Source: Nitrospira defluvii
GTDB taxonomy: Bacteria; Nitrospirota; Nitrospiria; Nitrospirales; Nitrospiraceae
NCBI GenBank assembly: GCA_011525625.1
Contig: WYAX01000029.1
Span: 62,001-126,000 of the forward strand
DNA length: 64,000 nt
Direction of reading: 5' to 3'
Made by a program: the position numbers and the translations under genes. Under the pieces are notes generated by a model that was not told the origin of the DNA, searched no databases, and saw only the letters and a program-made list of their open reading frames with translations. Below are positions 50,742 to 61,100 of the stretch, piece by piece; the stretch's first letter is position 1, and the number at the start of each line of letters is the position of its first letter.

Positions 50742-52007
50742 ATGGGAACAGGTGAGCGGCGACCGGTTGTAGCAATCTTAGTGGGTGGCGGGCCGGCCCC
50801 CGGGATCAACAGCGTCATCGGCGCTGCGACGATTCGCAGCATTCTCGGCGGGTGCGAGGTGATCGGAGTTCAGGACGGGTTCAAGTGGATCATGGCGGGC
50901 AACAAGGACAAGATCAAACGCCTCTCCATCGAGGATATCAGCCGCATCCATTTCAGCGGCGGTTCCTACCTGGGGACGGCGCGCGCCAACCCGACGCAAA
51001 AACCGGAATACCTGGAGGCCTGTCTGGCCAGTCTCGGCGCGTTGGGTGTGACGAGGCTGATCACGATCGGCGGAGACGATACGGCGTTTTCCGCGCTCAG
51101 ATTGGAGCAGCGGGCGCAAGGACGACTCCAGGTGGTGCATGTCCCGAAAACGATCGACAACGATCTCGACCTGCCGCATGGGATTCCGACATTCGGCTTT
51201 CAGACGGCCCGGCACATCGGTGTGGAGTTGGTCAAAAGTTTGATGGTCGATGCGGAGACGACCTCTCGCTGGTATTTCGTGGTGACCATGGGGCGCAAGG
51301 CCGGTCATCTGGCCTTAGGCATCGGCAAGGCCGCCGGTGCGACGTTGACGATCATTCCGGAAGAGTTTCGCCGGAAGCCCATTCGCCTGAAGACGCTGGT
51401 GGATATCCTGGTAGCGGCCTTTATCAAGCGGCTCGCGGCCGGTCGTTCGGACGGAGTGGCGGTGTTGGCGGAAGGGCTGGTCGAATTTCTCGATCAACAG
51501 GACTTGAACGGTCTGGACGATGTCGAGCGTGATCAGCATGGGCATGTGCGCCTGGCCGAGGTCAATTTCGGCGTCGTGCTGAAGCGCGCGGTGGAACGGG
51601 AACTGCGTACCTTCGGCGTGAAGACGACCATCGTCGAGAAAAACATCGGCTATGAGCTGCGGTGCGCGGACCCGATTTCGTTCGACATGGAATATACCAG
51701 AGACCTTGGTTATTGCGCGGCGCAGTTTCTGCTGGAGGGCGGCAACGCCGCCATGGTGTCGATTCAAAACGGCCGGTTTATTCCGATTCCGTTCGCCGAC
51801 ATTTTGGATCCGGCGACCGGCCGCACCAGGGTGCGCATGGTGGATGTCGAATCCGAATCCTACGTCATCGCCCGACGCTATATGATTCGACTCTCCCAGG
51901 AAGACTTGAGCCATCCGCAGGACGTGGTACGTTTGGCCACGGCGGCGGGCATGGCGGAAGACGATTTCAGGAAGCGATTCGAGTATCTGGTGGACAAGGA
52001 TGTGTAA
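50742..52007 (+). CDS. pfp: 6-phosphofructokinase, probably pyrophosphate dependent
   Basis: A 421-residue member of the PfkA family. It transfers a phosphoryl group to fructose 6-phosphate to give fructose 1,6-bisphosphate. Landmarks are VGGGPAPGINSVIGA, GGDDT (110-114), PKTIDNDLDL (Lys136), the MGRKAGHLALGIG sugar-phosphate motif and IPEEF. Asp at the second GGDD position and Lys in PKTIDND are the residues that distinguish PPi-dependent from ATP-dependent enzymes (GGDG, PGTIDND), so PPi is the likely donor and the reaction is reversible. ATG 50742 has GAGGAGCAGGAG upstream. The aldose epimerase gene follows after 50 bases. Confidence 0.92.
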   Translation: MGTGERRPVVAILVGGGPAPGINSVIGAATIRSILGGCEVIGVQDGFKWIMAGNKDKIKRLSIEDISRIHFSGGSYLGTARANPTQKPEYLEACLASLGALGVTRLITIGGDDTAFSALRLEQRAQGRLQVVHVPKTIDNDLDLPHGIPTFGFQTARHIGVELVKSLMVDAETTSRWYFVVTMGRKAGHLALGIGKAAGATLTIIPEEFRRKPIRLKTLVDILVAAFIKRLAAGRSDGVAVLAEGLVEFLDQQDLNGLDDVERDQHGHVRLAEVNFGVVLKRAVERELRTFGVKTTIVEKNIGYELRCADPISFDMEYTRDLGYCAAQFLLEGGNAAMVSIQNGRFIPIPFADILDPATGRTRVRMVDVESESYVIARRYMIRLSQEDLSHPQDVVRLATAAGMAEDDFRKRFEYLVDKDV

Positions 52008-52057
52008 GGCCGGCCCCGCCGACAAGGCGACAAGGCCGAGGCATCTCCGGAGGTGTC

Positions 52058-53020
52058 ATGGCGTCGAGCCTCAGTCCTGATACGGAAATTCAACTTACCT
52101 TCGAGCGACAGCGGGCTTGGCTGTCGCCCTGGGGTGCCTCATTGCGGCGCTACGCAGTGGTGCATGCCGGCGGTGGCCAAACCGACATCGTCTGGGGGTA
52201 TTCCGGCGGCGCGAACAAGAAAGGCGGGCAGGGGGATGTGCTCATTCCCTTTCCAGGCCGCGTGGCCGAGGGGCGGTATCGTTTCAACGGGCAGAATCTG
52301 CAACTCGAACGGAACGATAAGGAGGGCCCGAACGCGATCCATGGATTCGTGCGCGCCCTGCCGTGGACGGTGCAGCAGGCCGGACCGGGCGAGGTGACGT
52401 TTGGAGTGCGGTTGGATGCGGCGACCTATGGCCCTCGCGGGTATCCTTTTTCGCTTGCGGTCGAAGTGAGGTATCGCCTCGATGCGGAGGGATTGACCTG
52501 CGCCTTTTCCGTGCGGAATGTCGGTCGGTCGGCGGCGCCGGTCGGTGTGGGGTTCCATCCCTATTTCACCGTAGGCACCCCGCTGGTCGATCTCGCGGAG
52601 GCCAGGATTCCGGCGACCGGCTATCTGGAATTTAACGAGAGGCTCGTGCCGACGGGCAGGGTGGTGGACGCGCGTGGAACGGAATGGGACTACCGCACGT
52701 ATCGAGCGATCGGCTCGCGGCGTTTCAACCACTGTTATCTCGGCTTGGAACGCGGCGACGATGGGCTCGCCGTGGCTTCATTGCGGCACCCGGTCACGGG
52801 GACGACGGTCGACGTCGTGATGGACCAGGCGTTTTCCGCGATAGTCGTGTACACCGGAGATGCGATTGCCGATGCGCCGCGGCGCGCCCTGGCGATCGAG
52901 CCGATGACCTGCGCGACCGACGCCTTCAACCACCCCGAATGGGGGCTGAAACGACTGCTTCCCGACGATACCTTCACCGGCCGATACCGGGTGACTGCCT
53001 CTCTGGGCTCAGGCAAGTAG
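52058..53020 (+). CDS. Aldose 1-epimerase (galactose mutarotase family)
   Basis: A 320-residue beta-sandwich epimerase. Conserved pieces include PFPGRVAEGRYRFNGQ, NAIHGFVR (catalytic His region) and VGVGFHPYFTVG (second His), with IEPMTCATDAFNHPE carrying the C-terminal catalytic Glu. It equilibrates alpha and beta anomers of aldoses or acts on a hexose 6-phosphate. The start is ATG 52058 with CGGAGGT upstream; the frame runs upstream to 51662 in another reading frame of the phosphofructokinase. Position behind the kinase suggests a role in sugar metabolism. Substrate is not determined. Confidence 0.9.
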   Translation: MASSLSPDTEIQLTFERQRAWLSPWGASLRRYAVVHAGGGQTDIVWGYSGGANKKGGQGDVLIPFPGRVAEGRYRFNGQNLQLERNDKEGPNAIHGFVRALPWTVQQAGPGEVTFGVRLDAATYGPRGYPFSLAVEVRYRLDAEGLTCAFSVRNVGRSAAPVGVGFHPYFTVGTPLVDLAEARIPATGYLEFNERLVPTGRVVDARGTEWDYRTYRAIGSRRFNHCYLGLERGDDGLAVASLRHPVTGTTVDVVMDQAFSAIVVYTGDAIADAPRRALAIEPMTCATDAFNHPEWGLKRLLPDDTFTGRYRVTASLGSGK

Positions 53021-53050
53021 CCGGCTCTTCCATTGTTGGGCTCTCTGCGA

Positions 53051-54835
53051 CTACGACGACCTGCTTGGTTCGACAATGCGGAAGCGCACTTCATCGACCT
53101 GGGTATAGGCCGATGTCTCCTCTCCCGCGAATAACCCGCATCGGTAGAGGCCCGGCGTCCATCCCGTAGCCGGGCGCGGGAGCAGGAAATAGCCGGACTG
53201 ATCGTTGGTCGACATGATCAGGCGGTCTTGCGCCACAGCGGGCTGAGCACCGGCTAGTTCGGCTTTCTCCTTGAAGCAGCGCGCGGCAAGGGGAACCTCG
53301 TCATACGAGGCGGTGACCAACCCGAAGACAAGATAGATGTCCGGTTGATTCGCGGGGAAGCTGATTCCCGGGTCCAGCGGAATAAAGTCATGGGCTCCGG
53401 TCGGGGAATCATCGCGCATGACCCGCTGGGCCGGGATGACGAATCGGAACCAGGCAAAGTCGGCGTCGCGACCGACCAGTGAGGCCGCCGTGTCCAGCGT
53501 GTTTTGCGGTTTCAGGTGCTCCCTGGCTTTCGCCGCCAGTTCGGCTTCCGGCGGGGTGGATGCGGCGGCAGCGTCCGCCTGCGCAGTCGCGGCTGCCGCT
53601 CGGGCTTCGGCCTCGACTTCTTTGGCAAACTCTGGAACATGCGGTCGAATCTTGTCTAGCCAATGCGTCAGCCTGGTTTTATCCAAGATGCGAGTGCCGG
53701 AAGGCAGTTGGACTTCTCGCGTCGATTTTTCAAATTCGATGGTTGCATTGTAGAGCGTGGTGAATTGGATGTAGGCCTCCTCCCAGCGTCCGAGTTCGAC
53801 CAGGCACTGGCCCATGCGAAATGCCGTAGTCGTCTGGTCCTCGTCGGTCGGGTCGAGTTCCGCGGCAGGCTGTGAGAAGGCAAGCGCCTCCTTGCACCTC
53901 CCAAGCCCCATTAGGATCAAACTCAAGTGCTGAGTGGCATAGGGATCCATCGGATTGAGGCGCAAGAGTTCGCGGTACACCGGTTCGGCTTCTTGAAATC
54001 GTCCGGCTTCGAACAGCCGGTATCCTTCGGCGCGAATCATCGACCAATCCCGCAGTTGTTTCGGGTTCGCATCCGGCGTCATCACCGGGGAAAACCGTCG
54101 GCCTCGTTCCGTAGAGCCGAAGAATAACGTGAGCAGATTTTTGGCGGAGAGCTCAAGCGGCGAGCCCGGTGCCACCCGTTCGAGCACGAATTGCACGTCC
54201 CGCTCCGCGCCTTCGTAATCCAGAAGGTCGAACCGTGCCCGGGCCAGCGCCAAACGCCAGTTGAGCATGTCCGGGCCGAGGTCCACAGCTTGCTTGGAGG
54301 CCGCGAAGGCTTCCTCCAGCCGGTCCAGTTTCCGGAGTTCGCGGGCGAGGCGCAGATAGATGAGCGGATTGTGCGGGTCGATGCCGGCAATGCGCTGCAG
54401 TTCGGTGATGGCTTCCTCGGCCTGTCCCGACCGTACCAGCACGCTCCATCTGGCCCACCGGACGTTCAACGCGGTGGGAAGACTGGCGAGGACCGTGTCG
54501 TAGGATTGAAGCGCAGCTTCCGTTTGCCGCGACGTGGCCAACATATCCCCCCGGAGTTGATGGAGCGCCAGGGCTTGGGGGTGGTTCTGAAGTCCCTGGT
54601 CCAGAATGTCGAGCGCGAGGTCTAACGTGCCCTGTTCCCAGGCGGCCTTGGCATGTTGGGCGATTTGACGTTCCGCCTGTGGGGGCTCGGTCGCGAGCGC
54701 CGGAGTCGCCGCGCCAATCGCACAGGGGAGGAAGAGCAGTGAAAGAACTCTCGACAGATGGAGAGGTGTCGTCGCACTGGTTTTGCCGCTCGTTCGAGGG
54801 AGAGCGGTCTCGCACGCCGTATATGTGCTCATCAT
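53051..54835 (-). CDS. Secreted TPR-repeat protein
   Basis: A 594-residue exported protein (signal peptide with hydrophobic SLLFLPCAIGAATP and an ALA-TEP site). About eight TPR motifs (roughly residues 55-390) carry typical alpha-helical repeats such as LDLALDILDQGLQNHPQALALHQLRGDML. A Glu/Ala-rich helical linker follows, and the C-terminal 150 residues form a strand-rich domain (WFRFVIPAQRVMRDD...GYFLLPRPATGWTPGLYRCGLF) that looks like an immunoglobulin-like fold. TPRs mediate protein-protein contact, so this is likely a periplasmic scaffold. The start is the first of two adjacent ATGs. It converges with the epimerase gene. Confidence 0.82.
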   Translation of the reverse strand: MMSTYTACETALPRTSGKTSATTPLHLSRVLSLLFLPCAIGAATPALATEPPQAERQIAQHAKAAWEQGTLDLALDILDQGLQNHPQALALHQLRGDMLATSRQTEAALQSYDTVLASLPTALNVRWARWSVLVRSGQAEEAITELQRIAGIDPHNPLIYLRLARELRKLDRLEEAFAASKQAVDLGPDMLNWRLALARARFDLLDYEGAERDVQFVLERVAPGSPLELSAKNLLTLFFGSTERGRRFSPVMTPDANPKQLRDWSMIRAEGYRLFEAGRFQEAEPVYRELLRLNPMDPYATQHLSLILMGLGRCKEALAFSQPAAELDPTDEDQTTTAFRMGQCLVELGRWEEAYIQFTTLYNATIEFEKSTREVQLPSGTRILDKTRLTHWLDKIRPHVPEFAKEVEAEARAAAATAQADAAAASTPPEAELAAKAREHLKPQNTLDTAASLVGRDADFAWFRFVIPAQRVMRDDSPTGAHDFIPLDPGISFPANQPDIYLVFGLVTASYDEVPLAARCFKEKAELAGAQPAVAQDRLIMSTNDQSGYFLLPRPATGWTPGLYRCGLFAGEETSAYTQVDEVRFRIVEPSRSS

Positions 54836-55082
54836 GTGTATCTCTGGTGGAGGTGAATAAACGATTCCCACGTCTGTAACGATTAGAGGCACCGTCGGCC
54901 GGAAGGATTCGTGGTCGATCGGTCTCCTACCCGTGACCATCCATCTTACTGTATGAAGGATGGTGGCTGCGAGATGGCCCGGTGGGCCTGCGCGGCAGTG
55001 AAGGCGGTGGGCCCGGTAGGGGGGGCGACCGATGCACGTCAGGACGACGATGGGCGACCGCGTGCGGAGCCGGCGGCGTGGC

Positions 55083-56645
55083 TCAGCGGACGTTGACGAA
55101 TCGGCCCTGGGCCATGGCGCGGAGGTGAGCAATCTCCTCGCTCCTGGTGACGGAGAGCGGGACGGTCTGAGTCAGTTCTTCGAGTAACAGGTCGGTGGTC
55201 AGCGCCTGCTTGCGGTACAACGCGCGATAGAGGGCGGCGACCACGGCCTGTTCGATTTCCGATCCGCTGAATCCTGTACTGGCGTCGACGATCTGCTTCA
55301 GATCGACTCGGGTATGATCCTGTTTGCGGAGGCCCAGGTGAATGGTCCAGATGGCCGTGCGTTCTATGGCGTCCGGGAGGTCCACGAAGAAGATTTCATC
55401 GAACCGGCCTTTGCGCAGCAGTTCCGGCGGCAGCGACGTGAGAGTATTGGCCGTGGCGACCACAAAGACCTCCTGACGTTTCTCCTGCAGCCAGGTCAGA
55501 AACGCTCCGAAGAGGCGCCGGCTCAGGCCCGCGTCCGCATCAGCGCTCCCTCCACCAGCCACCATAGCCTTTTCGATCTCGTCGATCCACAACACGATCG
55601 GTGAGAGCGATTCCGCCATGTCGATCGCCTTGCGAAAGTTCTTCTCCGATTCGCCGACGAATTTGTCGAATAGTCGACCTGCGTCGAGTTTCAGCAGCGG
55701 CAGGTGCCATTCGCGCGCAATCGCTTTGGCCGCCAGCGATTTGCCGCACCCGGGGACCCCCACCAACATGATGCCGCGCGGCGGGCTCAGATTGAGGGCT
55801 TTGGCTTCGGCCGTGAAGCCCACTTTCGCCCGTTCCAGCCAGGATTTCAAATTGACGAATCCGCCCAGTTCGAAACGATTGTCTTCCAGCGGATAATATT
55901 CGAGCAGACCCCCGTCCCTAATCGCCTGGACCTTTCGCTTCACGATGGTCTGCACGTCGTCCGCGGAGAGAGTACCGTCTTCGACGATGCATTGAGTCAC
56001 GACCTGACGGGCCTGATGGAGAGTCAATCCCTGGAGTGCGCGGAGGATCGCCTCCCGTTCCTGTGCGGAGGGCCCGCTGTCCGCCCCCTTGGATGTGCTC
56101 ATGGAATTGAGCAGGCTCTGGACGACGGTTGTCGAGGCGGGGCGGCGAGCGGCCGTTCTGGTGCCCAACGACTGCAAGACCGTCTGGAGCATCGCCTGCA
56201 GTTCATCGCGACCCGGCAGGTGCAGGTCGAGCCGGACGGCGATGTGTTCCAGATCGGGAGGCAGAGTAATAGGATGACCGGTCAACAGGCACGTGGATCG
56301 GGAGCGGCCATAGGCGGCGGCCACCTCGCGCAGTTGGCGAGCCGCGGCGGCGTCCTGGAGGTGCGGCGTCAAATCTTTGAGCCAGAAGATCGCTTCGACG
56401 GTCAATCCGTTGAGATGCTGGAGGAGCGCCGACGGAGCGGCGGTGAGTTTGTTGACGGTCTGGGAGTCGTCGCACCGCGTCAGGCCGCGGGTGATCGACC
56501 ATTCGAACAGTGGCATCCGTTCTTGCGCCGCCACGGACTGGAGGAGGGCGAACACGCGCTCCTCTTCCACCGTTTCGATCACGATAAGCGGATGGGCGGA
56601 GCGAATGAGAGTACGGAGATCGTGCACGCTGGTGGAGACCGGCAT
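55083..56645 (-). CDS. Ycf46-like AAA+ ATPase
   Basis: A 520-residue AAA+ protein. The N-terminal 240 residues are the degenerate domain typical of Ycf46-like ATPases ([17 protein letters not shown]). The AAA module has Walker A GVPGCGKS, Walker [12 protein letters not shown], sensor-1 VVATANTL and arginine finger GRFDEIFFV. Ycf46 proteins of cyanobacteria are linked to stress and carbon use; the general role is unfolding or remodelling of proteins. The gene is 100 bases downstream of the J-domain/ERCC4 gene on the same strand, so the two may be cotranscribed. Confidence 0.9.
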   Translation of the reverse strand: MPVSTSVHDLRTLIRSAHPLIVIETVEEERVFALLQSVAAQERMPLFEWSITRGLTRCDDSQTVNKLTAAPSALLQHLNGLTVEAIFWLKDLTPHLQDAAAARQLREVAAAYGRSRSTCLLTGHPITLPPDLEHIAVRLDLHLPGRDELQAMLQTVLQSLGTRTAARRPASTTVVQSLLNSMSTSKGADSGPSAQEREAILRALQGLTLHQARQVVTQCIVEDGTLSADDVQTIVKRKVQAIRDGGLLEYYPLEDNRFELGGFVNLKSWLERAKVGFTAEAKALNLSPPRGIMLVGVPGCGKSLAAKAIAREWHLPLLKLDAGRLFDKFVGESEKNFRKAIDMAESLSPIVLWIDEIEKAMVAGGGSADADAGLSRRLFGAFLTWLQEKRQEVFVVATANTLTSLPPELLRKGRFDEIFFVDLPDAIERTAIWTIHLGLRKQDHTRVDLKQIVDASTGFSGSEIEQAVVAALYRALYRKQALTTDLLLEELTQTVPLSVTRSEEIAHLRAMAQGRFVNVR

Positions 56646-56745
56646 AGATGCGACATGCTATCACGAGGTCGACTCCTCACCAAGCAAAGGGGCGATTGCG
56701 GGCCAGTGCGAGGGGATGCGCAGACGGACCTGTTCGACACGCCTG

Positions 56746-57606
56746 TCAGGCATCGTTCTCCGTGAGGCACCGACCGAGTCCCTGTTGTTCGGCGAGATAG
56801 TAGGCGTAATGGATCGCGGCCAGATTGGCGACTCGTTCCTCGGCGTCGTCTCGACTCTCGGCATGGACAATCTGTATCCCGAATCGCGCCGTGACGGAAT
56901 CGAGAAAATCTATCAAGCCGTTGCGATGATACTGCCCCAGTCGTCCGCCGCCGCGGTTGACCTGAATCGCGCCTTCGATGACGAGAAAACGGTGAGGGAT
57001 CGCACAGAGCGGTTCGAGTTCGCGGAGAAATTGCGGGCGGTTGTCCGACGGATTCGAAAAAATGGTATTGAACTCTTCCGCGCGCCGGCGTTCGACGCGG
57101 AAGATCTCGGGGGCTTCCGCGATGGCGTAGTCCCCGGCCGGCAGGGCCTGTGTCCGCGTTCCGGCGATCCGGATGAGTCCCTTGAAGTCATAGGGCTGCG
57201 TTTCGTGCACATCGACGAGGAGGTGGATGGCGGGGACCATGATTTTTGGATGACTGAACCGGGTCACGTTCAGCATCGTTTGCGGTCCTCGCAATTCTTG
57301 GCGGGGGCGTACGGCCGGTTGCGGACGAGCCGCCGGAGAATGGCGCGGAGGGGGAGGCGCCGCTGAAGGATGGTGTCGTTCGGCATCGTAGCGGGCGCGG
57401 GAGGTTGGGTCGCTGAGCGTTTGATAGGCCTGATTGATCAACTGGGTGCGGGTTTCGGCTTTTCGGTGCAGCGTGGGCGAATGCACAAACCGATCGGGAT
57501 GCCACACCTGCATCTGTTCATGCCAGGCGCGCTTAATCTCAATGTCCGTCGCGTCGGAGCCAAGTTCCAGGACGGCGTAGTAGTCGGCGGTGCGTCTGTT
57601 CTGCAT
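56746..57606 (-). CDS. J-domain protein fused to an ERCC4-like nuclease domain
   Basis: A 286-residue protein. Residues 7-76 form a DnaJ-type J domain with the diagnostic HPD (36-38). After a Pro/Arg-rich linker (80-108), residues 120-285 follow the ERCC4/XPF nuclease layout: LLVDVHETQPYDF (131-141), then GDY (158-160), VERRR (171-175) in place of V-E-R-K, and FLVIEGAI. The catalytic GD-x(n)-ER-K-x3-D is conserved except Lys174Arg and the final Asp replaced by Glu. This pairing of Hsp70-recruiting and nuclease domains is unusual. ATG 57606 has AGGGA upstream. The Ycf46-like ATPase gene follows. Confidence 0.8.
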   Translation of the reverse strand: MQNRRTADYYAVLELGSDATDIEIKRAWHEQMQVWHPDRFVHSPTLHRKAETRTQLINQAYQTLSDPTSRARYDAERHHPSAAPPPPRHSPAARPQPAVRPRQELRGPQTMLNVTRFSHPKIMVPAIHLLVDVHETQPYDFKGLIRIAGTRTQALPAGDYAIAEAPEIFRVERRRAEEFNTIFSNPSDNRPQFLRELEPLCAIPHRFLVIEGAIQVNRGGGRLGQYHRNGLIDFLDSVTARFGIQIVHAESRDDAEERVANLAAIHYAYYLAEQQGLGRCLTENDA

Positions 57607-57834
57607 CGGTGTCCCTGCGCGATCGAAGTGTAGCGGAGTGCGATGGAAAACAGCTAGCCTGCATGATTCATGAGTGCTTCTGCCGGCTGCGGCCTCGCCG
57701 GAGGCCTGTTCCGAACAGCTTACGCACAATGGTGCGCGTGGCGTTGCGATCTGCCATTGTGTGAGCGTTCGAGGCGGTGTATCGTAGGTCGGAGGCGGCC
57801 GGGTGTTCTTTTCATTTCAGCGGAGGCGAGGCGC

Positions 57835-58854
57835 ATGATCTTGGTGACGGGGGGTGCCGGCTATATCGGTTCGCATACCTGTGTGGAACTGCTCAATGCC
57901 GGCTCGGCGGTGACGGTCTTCGACAACTTCTCCAACAGCCATCCTGAGGCCTTGGCGCGCGTGCAACGGATCACCGGGAAATCTCTTCGCGTGGTGCATG
58001 GCGACCTTCGGGATCGGGCGGCCCTGGTCGCGGCACTTCGGGAGAGCGGGGCCACGTCGGTCATCCATTTCGCAGGATTGAAAGCCGTGGGTGAATCGGT
58101 TCAACAGCCGCTGGCCTATTACGACAACAACGTGGTGGGCTCCCTGCGTCTGTTGGAGGCGATGAAAGAGTGCGGAGTGACCAACCTGGTCTTCAGTTCT
58201 TCCGCGACCGTGTACGGTGAACCGCAGCGGTTGCCGTTGACCGAGGACCACCCCCTGTCCGCCACGAATCCCTATGGCCGGACGAAGTTGATGGTAGAAG
58301 AGATGTTGCGCGATGTGCAGAAGAGCGACGCATCCTGGCGAATCTGTATCCTACGCTACTTCAATCCGGTAGGGGCCCATGCCAGCGGATTGATCGGCGA
58401 AGATCCCCAGGGCATGCCGAATAACCTGCTTCCGTTTGTGGCGCAGGTGGCGGTCGGTCGGCGCGAACATCTGAACGTCTGGGGGAATGATTATGCCACC
58501 CCCGACGGCACCGGGGTTCGCGACTACATTCACGTGGTGGACCTGGCGTTCGGGCATTTGAAAGCGCTGGAGGCCTTGGATCGGTTGGAACGCCCAGGAG
58601 AATGTTTGACGGTGAATCTCGGCACCGGGAACGGATACAGCGTGCTGGACATCGTCCGTGCCTTTGAGAAGGCCAGTGGGAAGCCGGTGCCCTACAAGGT
58701 TGCGCCGAGGCGCCTGGGCGATGTGGCCTCCTGTTATGCCGATCCGGGGTATGCACTCAAATCGTTGGAGTGGCGGGCCGCTCGCGGGTTGGACGAGATG
58801 TGTGCCGATGCCTGGCGTTGGCAGCGGACCAATCCCAACGGCTACGCGGGCTGA
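57835..58854 (+). CDS. galE: UDP-glucose 4-epimerase
   Basis: A 339-residue extended SDR. The N-terminal nucleotide loop is [10 protein letters not shown], the catalytic pair [10 protein letters not shown]...[11 protein letters not shown] gives the Ser and Tyr-x-x-x-Lys, and [11 protein letters not shown] is typical of GalE. It interconverts UDP-glucose and UDP-galactose for envelope polysaccharides. ATG 57835 has CGGAGG upstream. The upstream frame to 57670 is not supported. Divergent from the J-domain/ERCC4 gene. Confidence 0.96.
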   Translation: MILVTGGAGYIGSHTCVELLNAGSAVTVFDNFSNSHPEALARVQRITGKSLRVVHGDLRDRAALVAALRESGATSVIHFAGLKAVGESVQQPLAYYDNNVVGSLRLLEAMKECGVTNLVFSSSATVYGEPQRLPLTEDHPLSATNPYGRTKLMVEEMLRDVQKSDASWRICILRYFNPVGAHASGLIGEDPQGMPNNLLPFVAQVAVGRREHLNVWGNDYATPDGTGVRDYIHVVDLAFGHLKALEALDRLERPGECLTVNLGTGNGYSVLDIVRAFEKASGKPVPYKVAPRRLGDVASCYADPGYALKSLEWRAARGLDEMCADAWRWQRTNPNGYAG

Positions 58855-58931
58855 TCGCCAAGGTTTGGGTGTGAGACAGGGTGCCTGCCCGCTCCTGCGG
58901 TGTCCCGTCGATGAGTGCGCACGAGGAAATC

Positions 58932-60149
58932 ATGAATCGAGTATCAGGCGAGTCCCGCCAGGGTCATGGCCTCGACGAGAAGGTCCGTCTACGGCTCTGG
59001 GCCATCGGCATCGGAGTAACGGTCTCCGGGCTTGCGCTCGTGGTGCCGGTGCAGGCAGATCATCGAGAGCATGCGCCTCATACCGACTCCCGGGGTCATG
59101 AGGTCACAGGAGAGGGGCAGGCCATTCCCGGTGCTTCATTTCGCGTCTTTTGGGGCACGGGCAAGGACACGCTTGAAGCGAGTGGATTGACGGCCGATGA
59201 TCAGGCTGCAGTCCTGCAGACCGTGGTGGATGCCTTTGCCTTCATGTTGCAGCATCGGACCGACTATCCGCGATTCGATGAAAGTCTCACCAAATCGGCG
59301 CTCCAGCAGGTGGTGATCGAACCCATCGTGGTCAATGACGAGGGAAAGACCTTTCCCTTTCTCGTCACTCGCACCAAAGAACCGGGACGGGTCATCCTGC
59401 TGATCAGCGCGGCCTCGCTCAAAGAGAAGGGATATCTCCATCATCCGGACAGCCTGGGTCCGGTACTGGCGAGAGAGTTTCACTGGGTGGTGAGTAAAGC
59501 CGATACTGCGCCCAAGGCGAAGATGCTCGCGGCGGAACGTGATCTGAAGCAGGCGCCCATTCTGACGGACCGGGAGATCCAGCAGCTCTCCGCGCAGGAA
59601 CGGACGCAGTTGCTACAGGCCCTCTTTGAAACCTACCTGAAAACGGTCGACGATCTGAACAGTCTCGACGGCCAACCCTATTTTGAAGTCGGCGCGAAGA
59701 CGCCGATTCCACCGACACAGCAGGATTCGACGACCAAACTATACGAGATTCGGGTTCGAGAGGCACTACAGCACATCGTGCGGGAGCCCTATTTCCAGGA
59801 GCATACGCCGAAGGCAGTCACACACTTACTCAATGGAAGAGTCTGGACGGTGGCCTTCGTGAAGATCGATCAGCGCGATTGGGCGACTCGCACGAGAGTC
59901 CTGCCGGAAGAGAAGGCTGTGGTGGTCGGTATGCGAAACCAACGGCTGCAGCCGGCTGCTGTTCTTGTGAACGTCCATCGCCTGGCTGCGCCGGACGATC
60001 CCTTTTACCCCGACGCCCAAGGGCTACCGATGGGTGCGTTGTCCACCGATCAGCTCGCGCGCGTGATTGCGCGGGAGATTCAGTACAATATTCTAGAAAA
60101 ATCTCAGAGCGGCCACACCGCCCAGGATGCGCTCACCGCTCCCAAGTGA
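58932..60149 (+). CDS. Secreted protein of unknown function
   Basis: A 405-residue exported protein with a signal peptide (KVRLRLWAIGIGVTVSGLALVVPVQA-D). The mature part is alpha/beta with charged segments and no known catalytic motif; there is no cysteine or clear metal site. Two starts upstream (GTG 58881, ATG 58911) are less likely than ATG 58932, which has GAGGAAAT before it. It follows galE by 77 bases and precedes the convergent small secreted protein. I cannot assign a function. Confidence 0.65.
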   Translation: MNRVSGESRQGHGLDEKVRLRLWAIGIGVTVSGLALVVPVQADHREHAPHTDSRGHEVTGEGQAIPGASFRVFWGTGKDTLEASGLTADDQAAVLQTVVDAFAFMLQHRTDYPRFDESLTKSALQQVVIEPIVVNDEGKTFPFLVTRTKEPGRVILLISAASLKEKGYLHHPDSLGPVLAREFHWVVSKADTAPKAKMLAAERDLKQAPILTDREIQQLSAQERTQLLQALFETYLKTVDDLNSLDGQPYFEVGAKTPIPPTQQDSTTKLYEIRVREALQHIVREPYFQEHTPKAVTHLLNGRVWTVAFVKIDQRDWATRTRVLPEEKAVVVGMRNQRLQPAAVLVNVHRLAAPDDPFYPDAQGLPMGALSTDQLARVIAREIQYNILEKSQSGHTAQDALTAPK

Positions 60150-60177
60150 GAGGCGAGGCTAGGGAGATGTCCGCAGT

Positions 60178-60849
60178 CTATGGCGCGATGGCTTGGACTG
60201 CGTCGTCTTTCGTGTAGCGGACGCTCTCCACCTGAAACGATGGCATTCCGATTGGAGCTATCGTGACGTGTTGAAGGTGGCCAGGCCGCAAGTGAATGCG
60301 TTGGATCACCTGCGCAAACAGGGCGTCGTCGTCGCGGTTGTGGCGTATTTTCGAGAGATGCAGGTTGGCGTAGACATGCCCTTCCGCCATGCAGGCATAG
60401 ATGCTCTTCTGGTCCAAACGTACGCCGTGCACACGGTGCAGGGTATATTCAAGCGTTTGGACAGCGGGCGTGGTGGTGATCACGATATCGTGTCCCCGGC
60501 TGACGGCCGATCCCCGACGCAGCCGACGCAATCTGTCGACGCACCCGTCGGCGGAGGCTGTGCCCGGTATCGGTTCCATCGAGATCGAGAGGTTCAAACC
60601 GGTAGCCGGGTGTGAGACGGTGATATAGCGCCGCCCGTCCGCTTTGATCTGATCCCGTTCGATCCGGAATCCCTGAAACTCGATGGCCAGCTCAACGCTG
60701 CTCATCGATTCCGCCGGAGGGTGGTGCACGTCCGGCTCTGCAAAGGCCTGCGGCATGCCGATCGCTCCCACAAGCCATGCCATGCAGAGACTGAGGATCG
60801 AGCACGAGAGACTGTTCAGGTGCGCGGTTGCGGTGTGTCGGGTGATCAT
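60178..60849 (-). CDS. Small secreted protein of unknown function
   Basis: A 223-residue protein with a signal peptide (SILSLCMAWLVGAIGMPQAFA-EP). The mature domain is alpha/beta with two cysteines (DGCVDRLRRL and IYACMAEGHVY) that may form a disulphide, but no further motif is recognised. AAGGAG precedes ATG 60849; the frame to 61059 is not supported. It converges with the previous gene and may share a periplasmic role with it. Confidence 0.65.
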   Translation of the reverse strand: MITRHTATAHLNSLSCSILSLCMAWLVGAIGMPQAFAEPDVHHPPAESMSSVELAIEFQGFRIERDQIKADGRRYITVSHPATGLNLSISMEPIPGTASADGCVDRLRRLRRGSAVSRGHDIVITTTPAVQTLEYTLHRVHGVRLDQKSIYACMAEGHVYANLHLSKIRHNRDDDALFAQVIQRIHLRPGHLQHVTIAPIGMPSFQVESVRYTKDDAVQAIAP

Positions 60850-61100
60850 GGTTGCTCCTTCGCGCGAAAGTGTCGGTACGTATGGCCAGTGTAGGTCGAA
60901 CCGAAGCGCATCCCAAGCGAATTGCTCATTCCTGCGTCGTTCGGCGAGGGATGATACGTAGGTATTCGACCTTGAGCAGGTTGCACGGTGTCTCGGCCGG
61001 GTGTGGAATGGGAAAAGGTTTTGTCGTCGCACCCGTTGCCGGTACACTAGGGGAGACAAGCGGTCTCTTCCCTACGGTCAGCCCCGTATATCTCTCGATC

